A program made the translations under genes and the position numbers. A stretch of 64,000 nucleotides of DNA, taken from contig JAUCBJ010004415.1 of NCBI GenBank assembly GCA_032718475.1, forward strand, positions 39,761 to 103,760, in the 5' to 3' direction. The DNA is from Nemertoderma westbladi (Eukaryota; Xenacoelomorpha; Nemertodermatida; Nemertodermatidae). The notes below the pieces were generated by a model that was given only the letters and a program-made list of their open reading frames with translations, made no database searches and was not told where the DNA came from. Below, piece after piece: positions 20,769-31,789 of this stretch (within the stretch, counting starts at the first letter, position 1; the number at the start of each line of letters is the position of its first letter).

Positions 20769-22035
20769 TGTACGCGCTTTTGAAGACCTTTAGCAGTTTA
20801 ACCTGCCAAAATTTATATGTCTTTTGGTTTATAAATAGACTTTAGAAGATGACAAATATTTAATACCAATAAACACAACATTAGCAGAAGCCAGCCTAGT
20901 GCGCGTCCATTCACCCGCTGGATATACCCGGGAGACTGGATTCTGAGGGCTTAGATTATTATTGCAGTGTAAGCTTACTGTATTGTATTATTCGATTGAT
21001 CGTTAATAATTAATTTCTGACTAATATTATTTACTTTCGGGAAATATTAACAGTTCCTTTAGGACGTGGCGCTCTATCTAGGTAAACAGAGATATGACTT
21101 ATACTAATCACAACGGTAAGTCGGTAAGGCTTATGATTCACGTATGAGGCGCATTCTTTAGGAAATGCTTAGTTATCAGTCACAATCAGGCACACTACCG
21201 GTAACACACAATACTGCCCACTAATTTGCCGACCGTCAATGATTTTTATCATATATAAAGAGAACAGCAACGGACCAATGTAGTGCTTATCAAATAGCAT
21301 TAAATTCACTACATACACAATAATATAAGTCGCAATCGCTATATATATAACCCGTCTCTCTAACCTGTAGTGTATCAAGAAAATTGGGAAATTTGGGTTC
21401 TTTATATATGTTCTCCAAATAATATTCAACCAAAACACAACAGTAAACAGCATTAAGACGGTAGGTTAAGATATGATATGACAAGATATGACAAGATATG
21501 CACTGATTGTTTTGTTATGATATGATAACAGTTATACGCTCTATAATTTAAGCCTACTAATGTTTCTTCTAAAGTATGAAAACGAGTTGACTCTAGAGCC
21601 GTTGTTCCTGGCCTAGATAGCAACAACAACAAAGTATCAAGTAAAAAACAGTAAGACTGAACACTCCTAGTATGATCGGCCGAAAGCTCCACATCGACAG
21701 AAAAAATCGCTCTGATTGGCTTAAGCTAAACAAAGAACCATGTGGCCAATGGCTGTTTCCATGTCAGCAACCAGCTGTTAGATGTCGTAATATGAATCAT
21801 CACGGCTAAGCTGTGAAAGTTATTTGGTGCATTGCAGGTTTTTTGCCTTACCATGTCCGCCAAAACACGTATATAGCAGAATGACTTTTATGTCCGTTAA
21901 AACACCTATAACGGTACCTTGCGGGCGAGGGGAATATATATACAGTTAGAGAACCTTTTAGAGTATTCCAGCGCCTGGGGGGGAAACTGGATTGCGAAGC
22001 AAAAGGGCCAGTTATATCCCACAGAAGCTTTTACA
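20769..22035 (-). repeat. LTR of element A (5' LTR in element orientation)
   Basis: 1,267 bp, TG...CA, partner of 4797-6063 with four visible differences. In minus orientation this is the upstream LTR and should contain the promoter. ATTGG/CCAAT-like boxes lie near 21705 and 21748. The GAAGG target duplication follows at 22036-22040. Confidence 0.93.
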
Positions 22036-23110
22036 GAAGGCCTGGTAGGCCACGTAGTTAGTAGGCCGGAAGTGGCGGGCCTGGTAGGCCACACAGCAGC
22101 AGAGGGAGAGGCGGGGGTGAATAGACCCAGCCGCAGTAGGGTTAGTGTGTCGACTAGAGAGGGGTGTAGAAGTGAAGTGAGAGATAGTGAAGTAATAGGT
22201 GGCGAGTGGGGGGGGGGGGGGAGGGCTACAGGAGCCCCACAACGAGAGATTAGCGGCGAGAGGGGGGGGGGGGGGGGGGCAAAGAGTGTCCCACAAGCGT
22301 CGGCGGATAGTGCGCGGGGCAAATTAGGTGAACCGCGGCACCCGGCGATGGAGAATAGTAGGGGGATTATGAGTATCCCCAGCGGCGTGCGATCGAGCAG
22401 AGAGAGACAGGTTGACGTCGCGAGAGGGTGAGCAACAAGACGTCGAGCCCAATCAGAAGAGGGAAGAAGAACAGTGGAGTTTAACCGGGAGGTCGACGAG
22501 AGATCTCACGACCGGGGATACTGCACTACAGAGAGAAGAAGGGAAGAGAGTAGAAGAAGTGTCGTCGCGAACGACAGGAGAGTGAGGACGGATAGCGAGC
22601 CGTCGGTAGTAGAGATGGAAACGGAGAGTCAGCCGGGGTCGAACTTCGGGAGATTGCCATCATCCCGGGGAAATGCGACCTGATGAGGCGTACTACGCTT
22701 CGAGAGAGGGGTACGGGATGTACCGGTACGAGGACGAGAGCAGTAGAGGGGGTCGAAGAGAAACTTCCCGACGGGATCTACCTAGCAATCGAGAGTACGG
22801 TAGCTGCGGGAAGGATTATTCGAGAAGATTAAACTTCGATCCCGAGCGACAGATACAGACTGCAGGACATACTGTAGGCCTTACTGCACATACCATAGGC
22901 CATACTGGGAGAGATAATGTAGGCGATAGGATAGCGCGGACGACGGGATTAAACCGGAAGTCGCGGAGTACATACCGGCAGGTTGGCCAGAAGTGGATAG
23001 GCCTATACTGGTACCAGCACAGCAGTATGACTACAGCATGCAAGGACATAACATATATCCAGGGGAGGGAAGAATTATTGCAGATAGGTACATGGGCCCC
23101 AATATATTAA
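22036..23110 (+). pseudogene. Host element H gag, central basic region (broken)
   Basis: Continues the gag minisatellite of 4672-4796 in the same reading frame across the element A insertion. It then encodes Gly/Ser/Arg-rich sequence with two poly-Gly tracts made by G runs (22208-22221 and 22262-22279). A stop near 22429-22431 and a frame change near 22680 break it. From 22673 another frame is open to 23110 and includes a short repeat (HTVGLTAHTIGHTG). No enzyme domain is present. This is probably the variable spacer between the N-terminal coiled coil and the capsid-like domain. Confidence 0.5.
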
Positions 23111-23167
23111 CATCAACCCCAGTACCAAACATACCGGTGGGGGGGGGGGGGGGGGGGGCAGGGTGAC

Positions 23168-23896
23168 ATTCCCCCATTACAATATCAACAATATACTCGA
23201 ACAGCAATGAGAACATCGAACCCCCTGGACGAGAACAGGTCGTGCGATACCGAAATATGGAGGGGGCCGTTACCCCCAATGATATATCCGACGCAACAGA
23301 GGAGAACAACAGATAGGATGAACGGACCACACCCAACAGGAGAGTCTGTACAGCATCCCTCGAACCCATTGGAAGCACAGGCAATGGGAATGGCGACACT
23401 AATCGATGCATTAAAGACCAGGATCGAGTAACCACCAGTCGAGCCATTTAAATTCGACGGAAGTAGGCCGGTAGAATACCTGCAATTTCGGCGCATGTAC
23501 AGCAACGAGATATTAAGTAAGAACTTGACGCAGGCGGAGTGCCTAAAATATCTACAGGTGTATACAGGAGGGCCAGCATACGACATCGTGAGGCAGTACC
23601 AGGGCATCGAGGGTGGCTTCACGACAGCATGGCGGGCGCTAGACAGGGAATACGGACACCCAGCCAAGATCATCCGGCAAACCCTGAGAGGTATAACATC
23701 GGGTGGCCTACAGGACAACCCCGTTAGCATAAATACCTTTGCGAACACGGTCGAGAAGGCGTTAATCGTGTTAAAGACACTAGACGCACCATACGAACTC
23801 AACGCATCTAATAACATCACCACGATAGCGCAGGCACTGCCGATAATCCAGGATTCGAATGTCAATTACATCGGGACGGAACCCATAAGACCATGA
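23168..23896 (+). pseudogene. Host element H gag domain (DUF1759-like), one in-frame stop
   Basis: One frame reads from about 23207 through a TAA stop at 23429-23431 to 23896. The residues following the stop (PFKFDGSR, EYLQFRRMYSNEIL, CLKYLQVYTGGPAYDIV, ALDREYGHP) are the signature of the BEL/Pao gag domain. The paralogous copy at 25169-25171 has TTA (Leu) where this one has TAA, so the stop is a single-base change. A G run of 20 (23139-23158) precedes the domain. A capsid-like role is inferred from the family. Confidence 0.8.
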
Positions 23897-24569
23897 GTTG
23901 TAAGCACTGGCAAGCGTTGCCCAAACAAGATCGTATAGCCTACACAGACGCAAACGGACTATGTCATCGATGTGTGGTAGAAGGACACAGATCCGGAGAG
24001 TGTAGAGAAACAGCAGCAAGAGAGGAAGAGACTGGTGGACAAACAATGGCTACAAGCACGACAGGAGTAAGAAGGAAGAGAAAAGTACTACTCGGGGTAG
24101 TACCTGTTAAGATATCAGGAAAGGGCAGTCGATCAGTTACAACATTAATGCTGGTCGACAGCAGAGCAGCCTTCACGCTGGTGGAGAATTGGGTGGCCGA
24201 AGAGATAGGGCTAAAGACGAGGCCGAATAAGATGGCGGTAACTACCGTCTCAAGTAAGGATGAGGTCCTGGAGATGAGGACGGGATGGTGCAAGATATCA
24301 GCGATTGTACCGTGATGCGATTATGGGGCGACGATCGACCCCATTCACGTCCAGAATCGATAAATATCAACGCCAGGCGACCAACCAACATTGAGGTCGA
24401 ACAATATAGATTCCTGGATGGTATCGATTTCTCAATACCAAAGGTGGACGTTAGGAAGGTGTCCATTATAGTAGGAATGGACTGCCCAACGGCCCACGAG
24501 AGAATGAAGACGGTCTTCGGCGAAGACAGACAGCGGGATTCGATGGCGATCCTCACGCCGTTCGGATAG
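23893..24569 (+). pseudogene. Host element H zinc knuckle and degenerate aspartic protease
   Basis: The ORF at 23893-24315 has a knuckle of CX2CX4HX4C form (CHRCVVEGHRSGEC) near residue 24, then a retropepsin-like segment whose active site reads VDSRAAFTLV. The Gly of the expected DSG is Arg, which should destroy catalysis. A frame change near 24290 leads into the next stretch (VGMDCPTAHERM, ILTPFG), which matches the region that follows the protease in BEL elements. It ends at a TAG where a Trp codon is usual. The 4-bp overlap with the gag frame suggests an old frameshift. Non-functional. Confidence 0.75.
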
Positions 24570-24911
24570 ACGCTTAGTGGCCCAGTTAAAACCAAGATTC
24601 CATCCAGAGTGACGGAGACATCAGGGTGCATGTTACCAGGCACCGTAGACGCAGAGGACGAAGAGAAGTAACTGGAGGTGGTAGATGAGCCAGACGGAGA
24701 AGTAACAGTAGGATAGTGGGCGGAGGAGAATGGATTTGATGCAGAAGATTTAGAGGCAATGGGGTGGAACAAGGGTCCCAGCAAGTATCGGTATGGAGAT
24801 GGAGAGGAGCGGATGGTGAGATGTCCGGAGGACAAACCGGAGGAGTGTCTGGTGGAGTGTCACGAGGACAATAGTCCGGAGGAGTGTCCAGAGGAGTGTC
24901 CAGAAGAGACG
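24570..24911 (+). pseudogene. Remnant of protease-RT linker of element H
   Basis: Acidic sequence with several stops that still reads like a BEL linker (AEENGFDAEDLEAM). A short GA-rich repeat at about 24838-24905 is built on GAGGAGTGTCC and related units. No RT follows. A second gag copy begins instead. Confidence 0.45.
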
Positions 24912-25266
24912 CCATTCCCCCATCACAATATCAACAATATACCCCAATAGGAATAAGAACATCGAACCCCTTGGACGAGAATAGATCGTGCGACACCGAA
25001 ATATGGAGGGGGCCGCTACCCCCAATGATATATCCAAGTCAAAGGAAAGCGGCAGACAGGACGAACGGACCGCACCCAATGGGAGAACCTATACAGCATC
25101 CATCGAACCCATTGGAAGCGCAAGCGATGGGAATGGCCATGTTAATCGATGCATTAAAAACCAGGATCGAGTTACCACCCGTGGAGCCGTTTAAATTCGA
25201 TGGGAGTAGGCCGGAAGAATACCTACAGTTTCGGCACATGTATAGTAATGAAATATTAACAAAGAA
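24912..25266 (+). pseudogene. Truncated second copy of the BEL gag segment
   Basis: Closely repeats 23168-23525 (same order of ATATCAACAATATAC, LDENRSCDTEIWRG, PFKFDGSRPEEYLQFR), but with many substitutions and no stop at the TTA codon. It stops matching at about 25265, just before the Merlin-type transposon. It is either a tandem duplicate or the start of a second related element truncated by later insertion. Confidence 0.8.
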
Positions 25267-25358
25267 TTTTATTTAAATATTGTTTCCAACTACAACACAA
25301 TTCTAGAACGTTTACATTCATTTCATATTTTAAAGATTCATTTGTGTTTTTAGACATT

Positions 25359-26495
25359 ATGAGTACAAACATTCAAAGACATTTATATTCGACACAGTCC
25401 ACTGATTTAAATATTATAGAAATTTCCAAAAGTTTAAAAGATGAGGGGAGTGCGATAACATTTGCACAATCCTGTGGCCTGTTACCCATACCCACTAGTA
25501 AAAGTTCTTGCAAACATGTTGGTTGTAGCTACTCTGCCCACATTTTTAGACGTATAAAACACGGAGGTACTTGTCTAATGTGGCGTTGCAAAGGGCCACA
25601 AAGACACCAATTATCGGCAAGAAACGGGACGTGGTTTGGTGCATCTAAACTACTAGTATCCCAGATTCTATGGATTACGTTTATGTTTCTTCAAGACATT
25701 ACTTTGAACACAGCACACCTGATGCTCAATGGAATGATCGGAGGAATCAACGACCATACATTCGTTGATTGGCATAATTTCATTCGGGAACTAATGAATA
25801 GTGACATGCATAACGCTGAGCCAATGGGGGGAGTTGGGATGACAGTCCAGATCGACGAATCGATCTTTCGCGGTAAGCGTAAGTATAATCGTGGGAGGAA
25901 GCTGCTCGGGGATGTAACAAGAAGGAGAAAGATCAACAATAAACGAGTCAAAAAGATCTACAATAAACGAGTCGGTCAATTCAATACATCGGCAAGGAAT
26001 TATGGTAAACGGGTAAATGGACCGTGGATTTTCGGAATTGTATGTAAATCCCCAGGTGGCCAAGTGGATGTCTGATTGTTTTATGTTCAACGTCGAAACA
26101 TGCTGACCTTACGCCCAATAGTGGAAGCCAACGTTAAAGGAGGGACCCTAATCCATAGTGACGAGTGGGCCGCTTACTGTGGTAAGACTGTGGGAATCAC
26201 TAGCAAGACAAGGCCATGGAGGGCCCTCGATGGCAGCGGCAAGTATTTACATGAAAGTGTGAACCATAGTATCAAAGGCAAAGGCCGATTTGTGAACGTT
26301 GTCACGGGCGCCCATACGCAGCGGATTGAAGGAATATGGTCCCACGCCAAAACAACGATCATGAGGAAAAAGAGGGGAACGAAGAACTTGTTGCTCGAAA
26401 ACCATCTCGCCGAGTTTCGTTGGAGGATGCTGCACAAAGTTTCTCCATTTACTGATTTAATCGATTTAATCAAGAAATCATTCCCTACACAGTGA
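25359..26495 (+). pseudogene. Merlin-type (ISXO2-like) DDE transposase with one premature TGA
   Basis: From ATG at 25359 the frame is open to a TGA at 26073-26075, then reopens in the same frame to 26495 (about 378 codons). A Cys cluster near residues 45-75 (CKHVGC ... CLMWRC) forms a zinc-ribbon-like N terminus. The catalytic core shows QIDESIFRGKRKYNRGR (first Asp), IHSDEWAAY (second Asp) and HTQRIEGIWSHAK (third acidic position), the pattern of IS1016/ISXO2-like transposases called Merlin in animals. The enzyme would cut and paste DNA. The TGA separates the first Asp from the rest of the core, so the copy is probably dead. Terminal inverted repeats could not be assigned with confidence. 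Confidence 0.85.
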
Positions 26496-26578
26496 CTCAA
26501 GCAACATTTCAAATTCACTTATTCTAATAAACAAAACTAATGTTTATAATGTGTGTAAAAAATAGTAAATATAGGAGC

Positions 26579-27294
26579 TTTTGCAGTATCCGTCACACAT
26601 TTTCTGAAAAAATTTTTAATTTTTTTAATCCGGATTAAAAATAAAAAATAAAAAAATAAAAATAAAATAAAAAATACAATGTTCTAGAACTTTTTTTTTA
26701 ATTTTAAAATAGCTAGTAAATATAAAAAAATATCCAATTTGGTAGATAAATTTTCTAAAAAATAAATAATATAAATAAATAATTTTTTTTGTATTACTAG
26801 CTATTTTAAATTTGAAAAATAACTAGCTATATGTTCTAGAACATTATATTATTTGTATTATTTATGATCTAGAATAGTGTATAATCAAGGCGTACTATAT
26901 ACAAGGCCATTCCATCGAGTTAACTGGGGGCGGTGATATCTATTAAATATTAATTATAGAAAAGTATTATATACTATTCTAGAACGTAAATAAAATAAAA
27001 AATACAATGTTCTAGAACATTTTTTTTAATTTTAAAATAGCTAGTAAATATAAAAAAATATCCAATTTGGTAGATAAATTTTCTAAAAAATAAATAATAT
27101 AAATAAATAATTTTTTTTGTATTACTAGCTATTTTAAATTTGAAAAATAACTAGCTATATGTTCTAGAACATTATATTGTATTATTTATGATCTAGAATA
27201 GTGTATAATCAAGGCGTACTATATACAAGCAATTTTAACAATTTTCATTTCAATTGGGGCAATTTTCAGAAAATGTGTGACGGATACTGCAAAA
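26579..27294. mobile_element. 716-bp unit bounded by perfect 32-bp inverted repeats
   Basis: Bases 26579-26610 (with TTTTGCAGTATCCGTCACAC) and 27263-27294 are exact reverse complements over 32 bases, and similarity extends a few bases outward. Inside lie two direct copies of a block of about 245 bp (26661-26905 and 26989-27229), each itself largely palindromic (AATAGCTAGTAA and its complement, flanked by GTTCTAGAAC). No coding capacity. It looks like a MITE or foldback element. Whether the Merlin transposase just upstream mobilises it is unknown. Confidence 0.75.
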
Positions 27295-27325
27295 GTACCT
27301 AAATATATAATTGTATAAAATTAAA

Positions 27326-27531
27326 AAATAAATGGTGACCCACTCCACAGTGGTGCCCTTACCCTGTTCGCTCCCATCATTGGCTGTCCCATCCTGGTGC
27401 TGTCTAACGCGTTCAAACAAGTGTTGGATGGTGTGTCCAACATATTCCCCCTTACAAGAGGGACAAGAGAAAGAGTAAACGACGTACCGGTAAGGTTTAA
27501 AAAACGTGCTTGATTTATAAATAAAATACAA
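27326..27531 (-). pseudogene. GIY-YIG endonuclease fragment, Penelope-like element C-terminus
   Basis: The minus-strand frame reads YVVYSFSCPSCKGEYVGHT followed by LFERVRQHQ. This is the front of a GIY-YIG nuclease (VVY...YVGHT pair, then the Arg of the first helix), as found at the C terminus of Penelope-like retroelement polymerases. The RT is absent. The frame ends in WVTI followed by AT-rich sequence. Stand-alone GIY-YIG nucleases are an alternative, but the CPSC-containing context is typical of Penelope-like elements. Confidence 0.65.
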
Positions 27532-27559
27532 TTAACTCTTTATTATTGGATTTTCAAGC

Positions 27560-29350
27560 TTCTACTTCAATTAATATTGATTATAGAATGGCTTTTGTTG
27601 ACCTTTAATATCTCATGGATACAGTTTAATTTTCCTTTTATTATCTGTTGCCTCAATATGTAGGCACTACTATGTTATGGGTACCCACTTTTTAAACAAA
27701 TTGTTTCATATGAAAATGGCTTTTATCATGAGGTTTTTTATATCTAGAACAAATATTTGGCCTTCTGATAGTAAGATGGTAGCTAGTACTTTTAATTTTG
27801 TGTTAGCTAGTACTATTAATTAGCTAGTAATTGTAAGATATACTGGTAATTTAATTCTCAATTATATATTTGCATGGAATAATTTATGAGTCATGGTAGC
27901 TAGTAATTTTTATTTGATAGTCAAAGTAGCTAGTAATTATTCACTAGCTAGTTTTTTATATTTTATACAAAATATAGGCAGATTTCAAAATAGAGTTTTT
28001 ACTTATTTTACTTATTTAGGCCTATTTTACTTATTACTAGATTTATTTATCTTTTTATTAATTGCGAGAATATTTTGATGATATGGAATTTGTCTAAATA
28101 AAAGGGGCACTACAAAATTTATTTTGTAATTTTAACATCACTATCTAGGCCTACCTTTAAAAGCACTACCGGTAGCTACCATAATAAAAAATAATAGCTA
28201 ACCTCTCTCATAAGGTGAAAAAATTTATGTTCTAGAACAAAAAGCCATCTTGATAATATCCATTAACATGGTCCAAAATATTATTTTGTAATTTTAAGAT
28301 CACTAGCTACCTTTAAAAACACTAGCTACCTTAATAAAAAATAATAGGTAACCTCTCTCAGAAGGTGAAATTTATGTTCTAGAAAGAAAAACATAATGAT
28401 AATATCCACTAACATGGTAAAAAAAATTGATCAAAAATTAGGTACCAAAAATTTGGTTTTGTAATTTAAAAAACAGTAGCTACCTAAAAGAAATCACTAG
28501 CTACAATAAAAAAAAACAATAGCTAACGTTTAACAGAAGATGACATTAATGTTCTAAAACAAAAAACCTCAAGATAATAGCCATTAACATGGTCAAATAA
28601 ACGGTCAAAAAGTGGGTACCCATAACATAGTAGTACCAATATGTATTCTGTCAGTTTTTTGGAGAATTTATCTTCCTAGTTTAATGCACTCCTCACACAA
28701 AGCTCTGGCGTCGTATATTTTTCTTATTTTTCTCCGTACCTGTTTTTAATTGCCTTAATTTGACTTTTTGTGCATTTTGCACCTCAAAAATCTTATTATC
28801 ATAATTAAATTTTATCAATTTAGTTTTGAAAAATAACTAGCTATACGTAAGAATATGATATTTTTTATTTTATTTATGTTCTAGAATAGTGTATAATATT
28901 AAAATTTTATTCTAGAACTCTACAATCATAAAAATGTAGTTCTGTATGGAACTGTTACCCATAAATGCCCTACTAGCACATTTATAAAATAAGAACAAAA
29001 TTATATTGTTCTAGAACCGTAATTTTCCAAATATATATCAAACTTATTGTGAAAATGTAAACAATATTGTTAGTAATTCAAGTAAGAATATTAGTAATTA
29101 TATTAAATAATGTTACATGTCAATATTATTGTTTCGTTGAGTTACCGGTAGGCCTACCATTAATTACTAGAATGTTAATTGATGATGTTGTCATAACATC
29201 TAATCAATAATGTCATTATCATCACAACATATATAAGAATAATTATTTGTTACTGCAATAGTAAATTGAAGTAAAAATAATTATTTAAGAAAGTTTACTA
29301 ATTTATCATTAACAATAATTAGCACATATCTAGTATATAATTAAGAATGT
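27560..29350. repeat. Dispersed repeat, copy 1 (second copy 60500-61330)
   Basis: 27560-27662 and 28638-29340 closely match 60500-60590 and 60597-61320 in order, for example CTCACACAAAGCTCTGGCG and GGTAGGCCTACCATTAATTA. Copy 1 is interrupted by a 975-bp MITE at 27663. No coding potential beyond short open frames. It carries GTTCTAGAAC sites. Confidence 0.85.
27663..28637. mobile_element. 975-bp MITE with 8-bp target duplication and internal 166-bp repeats
   Basis: Terminal inverted repeats start GGCACTACTATGTTATGGG on the left and GGTACTACTATGTTATGGG on the right (complement), about 28 bp long. They are flanked by AATATGTA at 27655-27662 and 28638-28645. The repeat copy at 60580-60600 shows the locus without the element. 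Inside are three tandem units of about 166 bp (near 28124, 28290 and 28459), each with a GTTCTAGAAC-like site and CATTAACATGGT. The 8-bp duplication suits hAT, Merlin or P-type transposases. The family is not assigned. Confidence 0.85.
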
Positions 29351-29859
29351 AATTAGCAAAATTTAATGTTTTTAATTAATGTTTATTTAGAGTTGTTTTA
29401 GAAGTTGCAATGGTATATGTTATTGTGGACGTTTACTCCCAGAAACTTATAATTATCCCATGCAACCCTGGAACCCTGTTCGCAAATCCGACACCCCTCC
29501 ATGGAAGTCTTTCCTCCCCGGAGGCAGAGCGAGTTGACTCGTAGGAAGGCAAAGAGAAGTCTCTTAACATAACAGCAAATTTTGTAATAATTTATCAATA
29601 TTTGCCCCTTTTGGTGTATATTTTTAACTCCGATTTCAAAATTCCAAAATCCCTAAGTGCAGAAGTCGAGTTTCCCAACTAATTTCCCACCATCCTTACC
29701 ATTATTGGACCCAGTTGACCCAAACGTCAATAAAACGTTTCAATTAACAATATCGAAGTCAAACACTGGCATTATTGAGAGATTATTAGGACACGATGAA
29801 TCATGGTTTAAAACCATAGAGGTGCATATTGAAAAAAAATGTTGATTGAATGGTGGATT
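29351..29859. other. Non-coding, nothing recognised
   Basis: AT-rich at first, then a GC-richer stretch near 29450-29530. The short open frame at 29657-29845 has no recognisable domain, though it lies just upstream of the BEL pol remnant and may be part of it. Confidence 0.4.
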
Positions 29860-31020
29860 AACAATTAGGACCAATACCAGTGATGGATATCAGAAAATCT
29901 GAGAGAGATATTATAAAGTACGAACAACGAAATGAATTCGAAGACGAGTGGATAACAGTCAGAGCTAAGAAACAAATAAGGAAAAGGAAGGACAGTTGTT
30001 TCTCGACATTATACCCTATAATTAAGGAGGGCATAATATGGCTAGGGACACGAATAAACAAAACAACTCACCAGAAGGATTGGGCGTTACATACCCAATA
30101 ATCATACAAAGGAATCCCAAATGGTTATTAAGATTATAGCAGACTCACACTTCAAGGTGCGACATGGAGGAATGGAGGCAACCATTATTGCGGAAGAGAG
30201 ACAGAATTTCTGGATACAGTCATTAGGAAGGAAAATCAAGAATTATTTAAATAAATGAGTCACATGGGAATAGAGAGGGTTGAACAAATAATGGCACCAT
30301 TGCCGTACAACCATTCACAAACAGTGGGAACCATTTGTCTGGACCGATACGTGTTAAGGTGGGACGAATGTATGACAAGAGGTGGGGCGCAATACTGGTC
30401 TGCTACGCCAGTAGAGCGGTCGCTCTTCAGGTGGTAAGAAACGCCAGCGCGCACGCATTTATCAACGCATTACGTAGATTTATTCGCAGCCATGGAGGAA
30501 TGAAGAGATTCAGTATAGAAAGTGGGGGAAACTTCATTGGGGCAAATGAAGAACTAAATACGCACAGAAGTAAAGGCGACGGCAATGCGGAATGGAATAG
30601 AGTAGAAATTCCATACACCTTATACAACACACTGATCGGGGGTGTGGGAGCGGTTAATAGAGTCAGCCAAGCGGCAAATGACAGCAGTAACGAGGAACAG
30701 ATGCCTCAATGAAGACACATCAGAGATCATATTTGCCAAGACGGCAGTGCCAATGAACAGCAGGCCATTGTGTGCTCAAATTGATGACACGGAATAATAT
30801 GAAGTACTTATTGGTACTGAAGCGAGTTATTCGATAATAGAGATAGTTACTCTAAACATACGTGGAAAATTGCACAAGAAGTTTCGAGATTATTCTGGAA
30901 GAGATGGGTAGAGCAGTACCTCCCCACTCTACATAAACGACAAAAGTGGCGTAGAGAGAAATGACACCTCAGAGTAAATTATATAGTGATTGTTACAGAT
31001 GATACCTGAAAGAAGTTCGA
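29860..31020 (+). pseudogene. Decayed BEL pol remnant: integrase and DUF5641 region
   Basis: Readable across several frames and stops: a zinc-domain region (HFKVRHGGMEATI), the integrase core front (GPIRVKVGRM), the segment WGAILVCYASRAVAL, then FINALRRFIRSHGG, then GGNFIGANEEL, and finally a DUF5641-like QYLPTLHKRQKW near 30910-30955. This is the order seen in intact element A. Orientation is plus, the same as element H (2872-25266), so it could be the far end of H after deletion and insertions. At least four frame breaks are needed, so it is dead. Confidence 0.75.
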
Positions 31021-31162
31021 CTGGATACTCGGTTTGAGTAGTGTCTGATGACGTACTGTACTTCACTATACATAAAATACTGCTACTATAATTCTAGTCA
31101 AGTGCAACTGCAATCATAAATAATTCATAATATATTATTTTATAAATAATTTGCTTCCACTG

Positions 31163-31346
31163 TTGGGCGTTTATTCTATTTAATAAATACTCAATGTTAG
31201 AAAATTTCGCTAATGTATGTACATTAATACTAGGAATATCCAGATACTAGTATTATCATGTAGTTATTGCATTGTTGCCAAGCTACTTATGAGATAAACA
31301 AAATGTTCCAGAATGTTATGCATTTATTAAATAGAATAAACGCCCC
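31163..31346. repeat. 184-bp MITE-like inverted-repeat unit
   Basis: GGGCGTTTATTCTATTTAAT near 31165 has an exact inverted partner ending at about 31345, with arms of about 24 bp. The spacer is AT-rich and non-coding. No clear target duplication was found. Confidence 0.65.
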
Positions 31347-31789
31347 GCAGCAGAAGCAAATACATGCAACTTTCGAAAGCCCATTTTCTCCACTATTTTT
31401 CAACGAAATTCAAACATTTTTACACATTTGGAATCCTTGCACGGTCAGCTTTCCACTACTACCAACAAATCACTAAATATTTGAAGAATAACTGCGTTGT
31501 AGCTAGCTGATGCAATATCGATGGAGACACTTATAGCTAAACAATTTTTTTTCTAGCTAAACATTGAAAGCAACTAATAAAAATTCTGGCTCCCCCAGTA
31601 AGTGGTCGGGAGGTGAAACTAGAAACAGAAAAAGCACTTTGAATGAAAGATGCGAGTCGATCACAAAACTAATGTTTCGGGCAGCTGATCAGGCACTGAT
31701 CAGGAGTCTGAGGACCAAAAGGAGATCATCTTCATCATGTTACAGTTCATCCATTTCCTAAAGTCTGCAAGACACTCGTTTGAGACTGT
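31347..31789. other. Non-coding, nothing recognised
   Basis: One 65-aa open frame (31564-31761) is Ser/Lys-rich and matches nothing I know. There are no repeats or motifs of note. It may be 3' sequence of the adjacent minus-strand LINE fragment. Confidence 0.35.

Larger units (their letters stand above)
4797..22035 (-). mobile_element. Full-length young BEL/Pao retrotransposon (element A, 17.2 kb)
   Basis: Two directly repeated 1,267-bp LTRs (4797-6063 and 20769-22035), starting TG and ending CA, flanked by GAAGG. By eye the LTRs differ at four sites only: 5009/20981, 5513/21485, 5812/21784 and 6057/22029. The insertion is therefore recent. Genes run on the minus strand: a 2.2-kb leader, gag-protease-RT (18533-13464), RT-RNase H-integrase (12289-9350 with one stop), a 1.7-kb spacer, and a third ORF (7590-6142 with one stop). 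At 17.2 kb it is much longer than typical 6-9 kb BEL elements. The excess lies in the leader, a 1.27-kb RT interruption, the spacer and ORF3. It sits antisense inside a gag minisatellite of another BEL-like element. Confidence 0.93.

Noticed and set aside
25359-26495. Bacterial ISXO2 insertion sequence or contamination
   Set aside because: The family includes eukaryotic Merlin elements. Flanking sequence is continuous eukaryotic repeat DNA with the same AT-rich composition.
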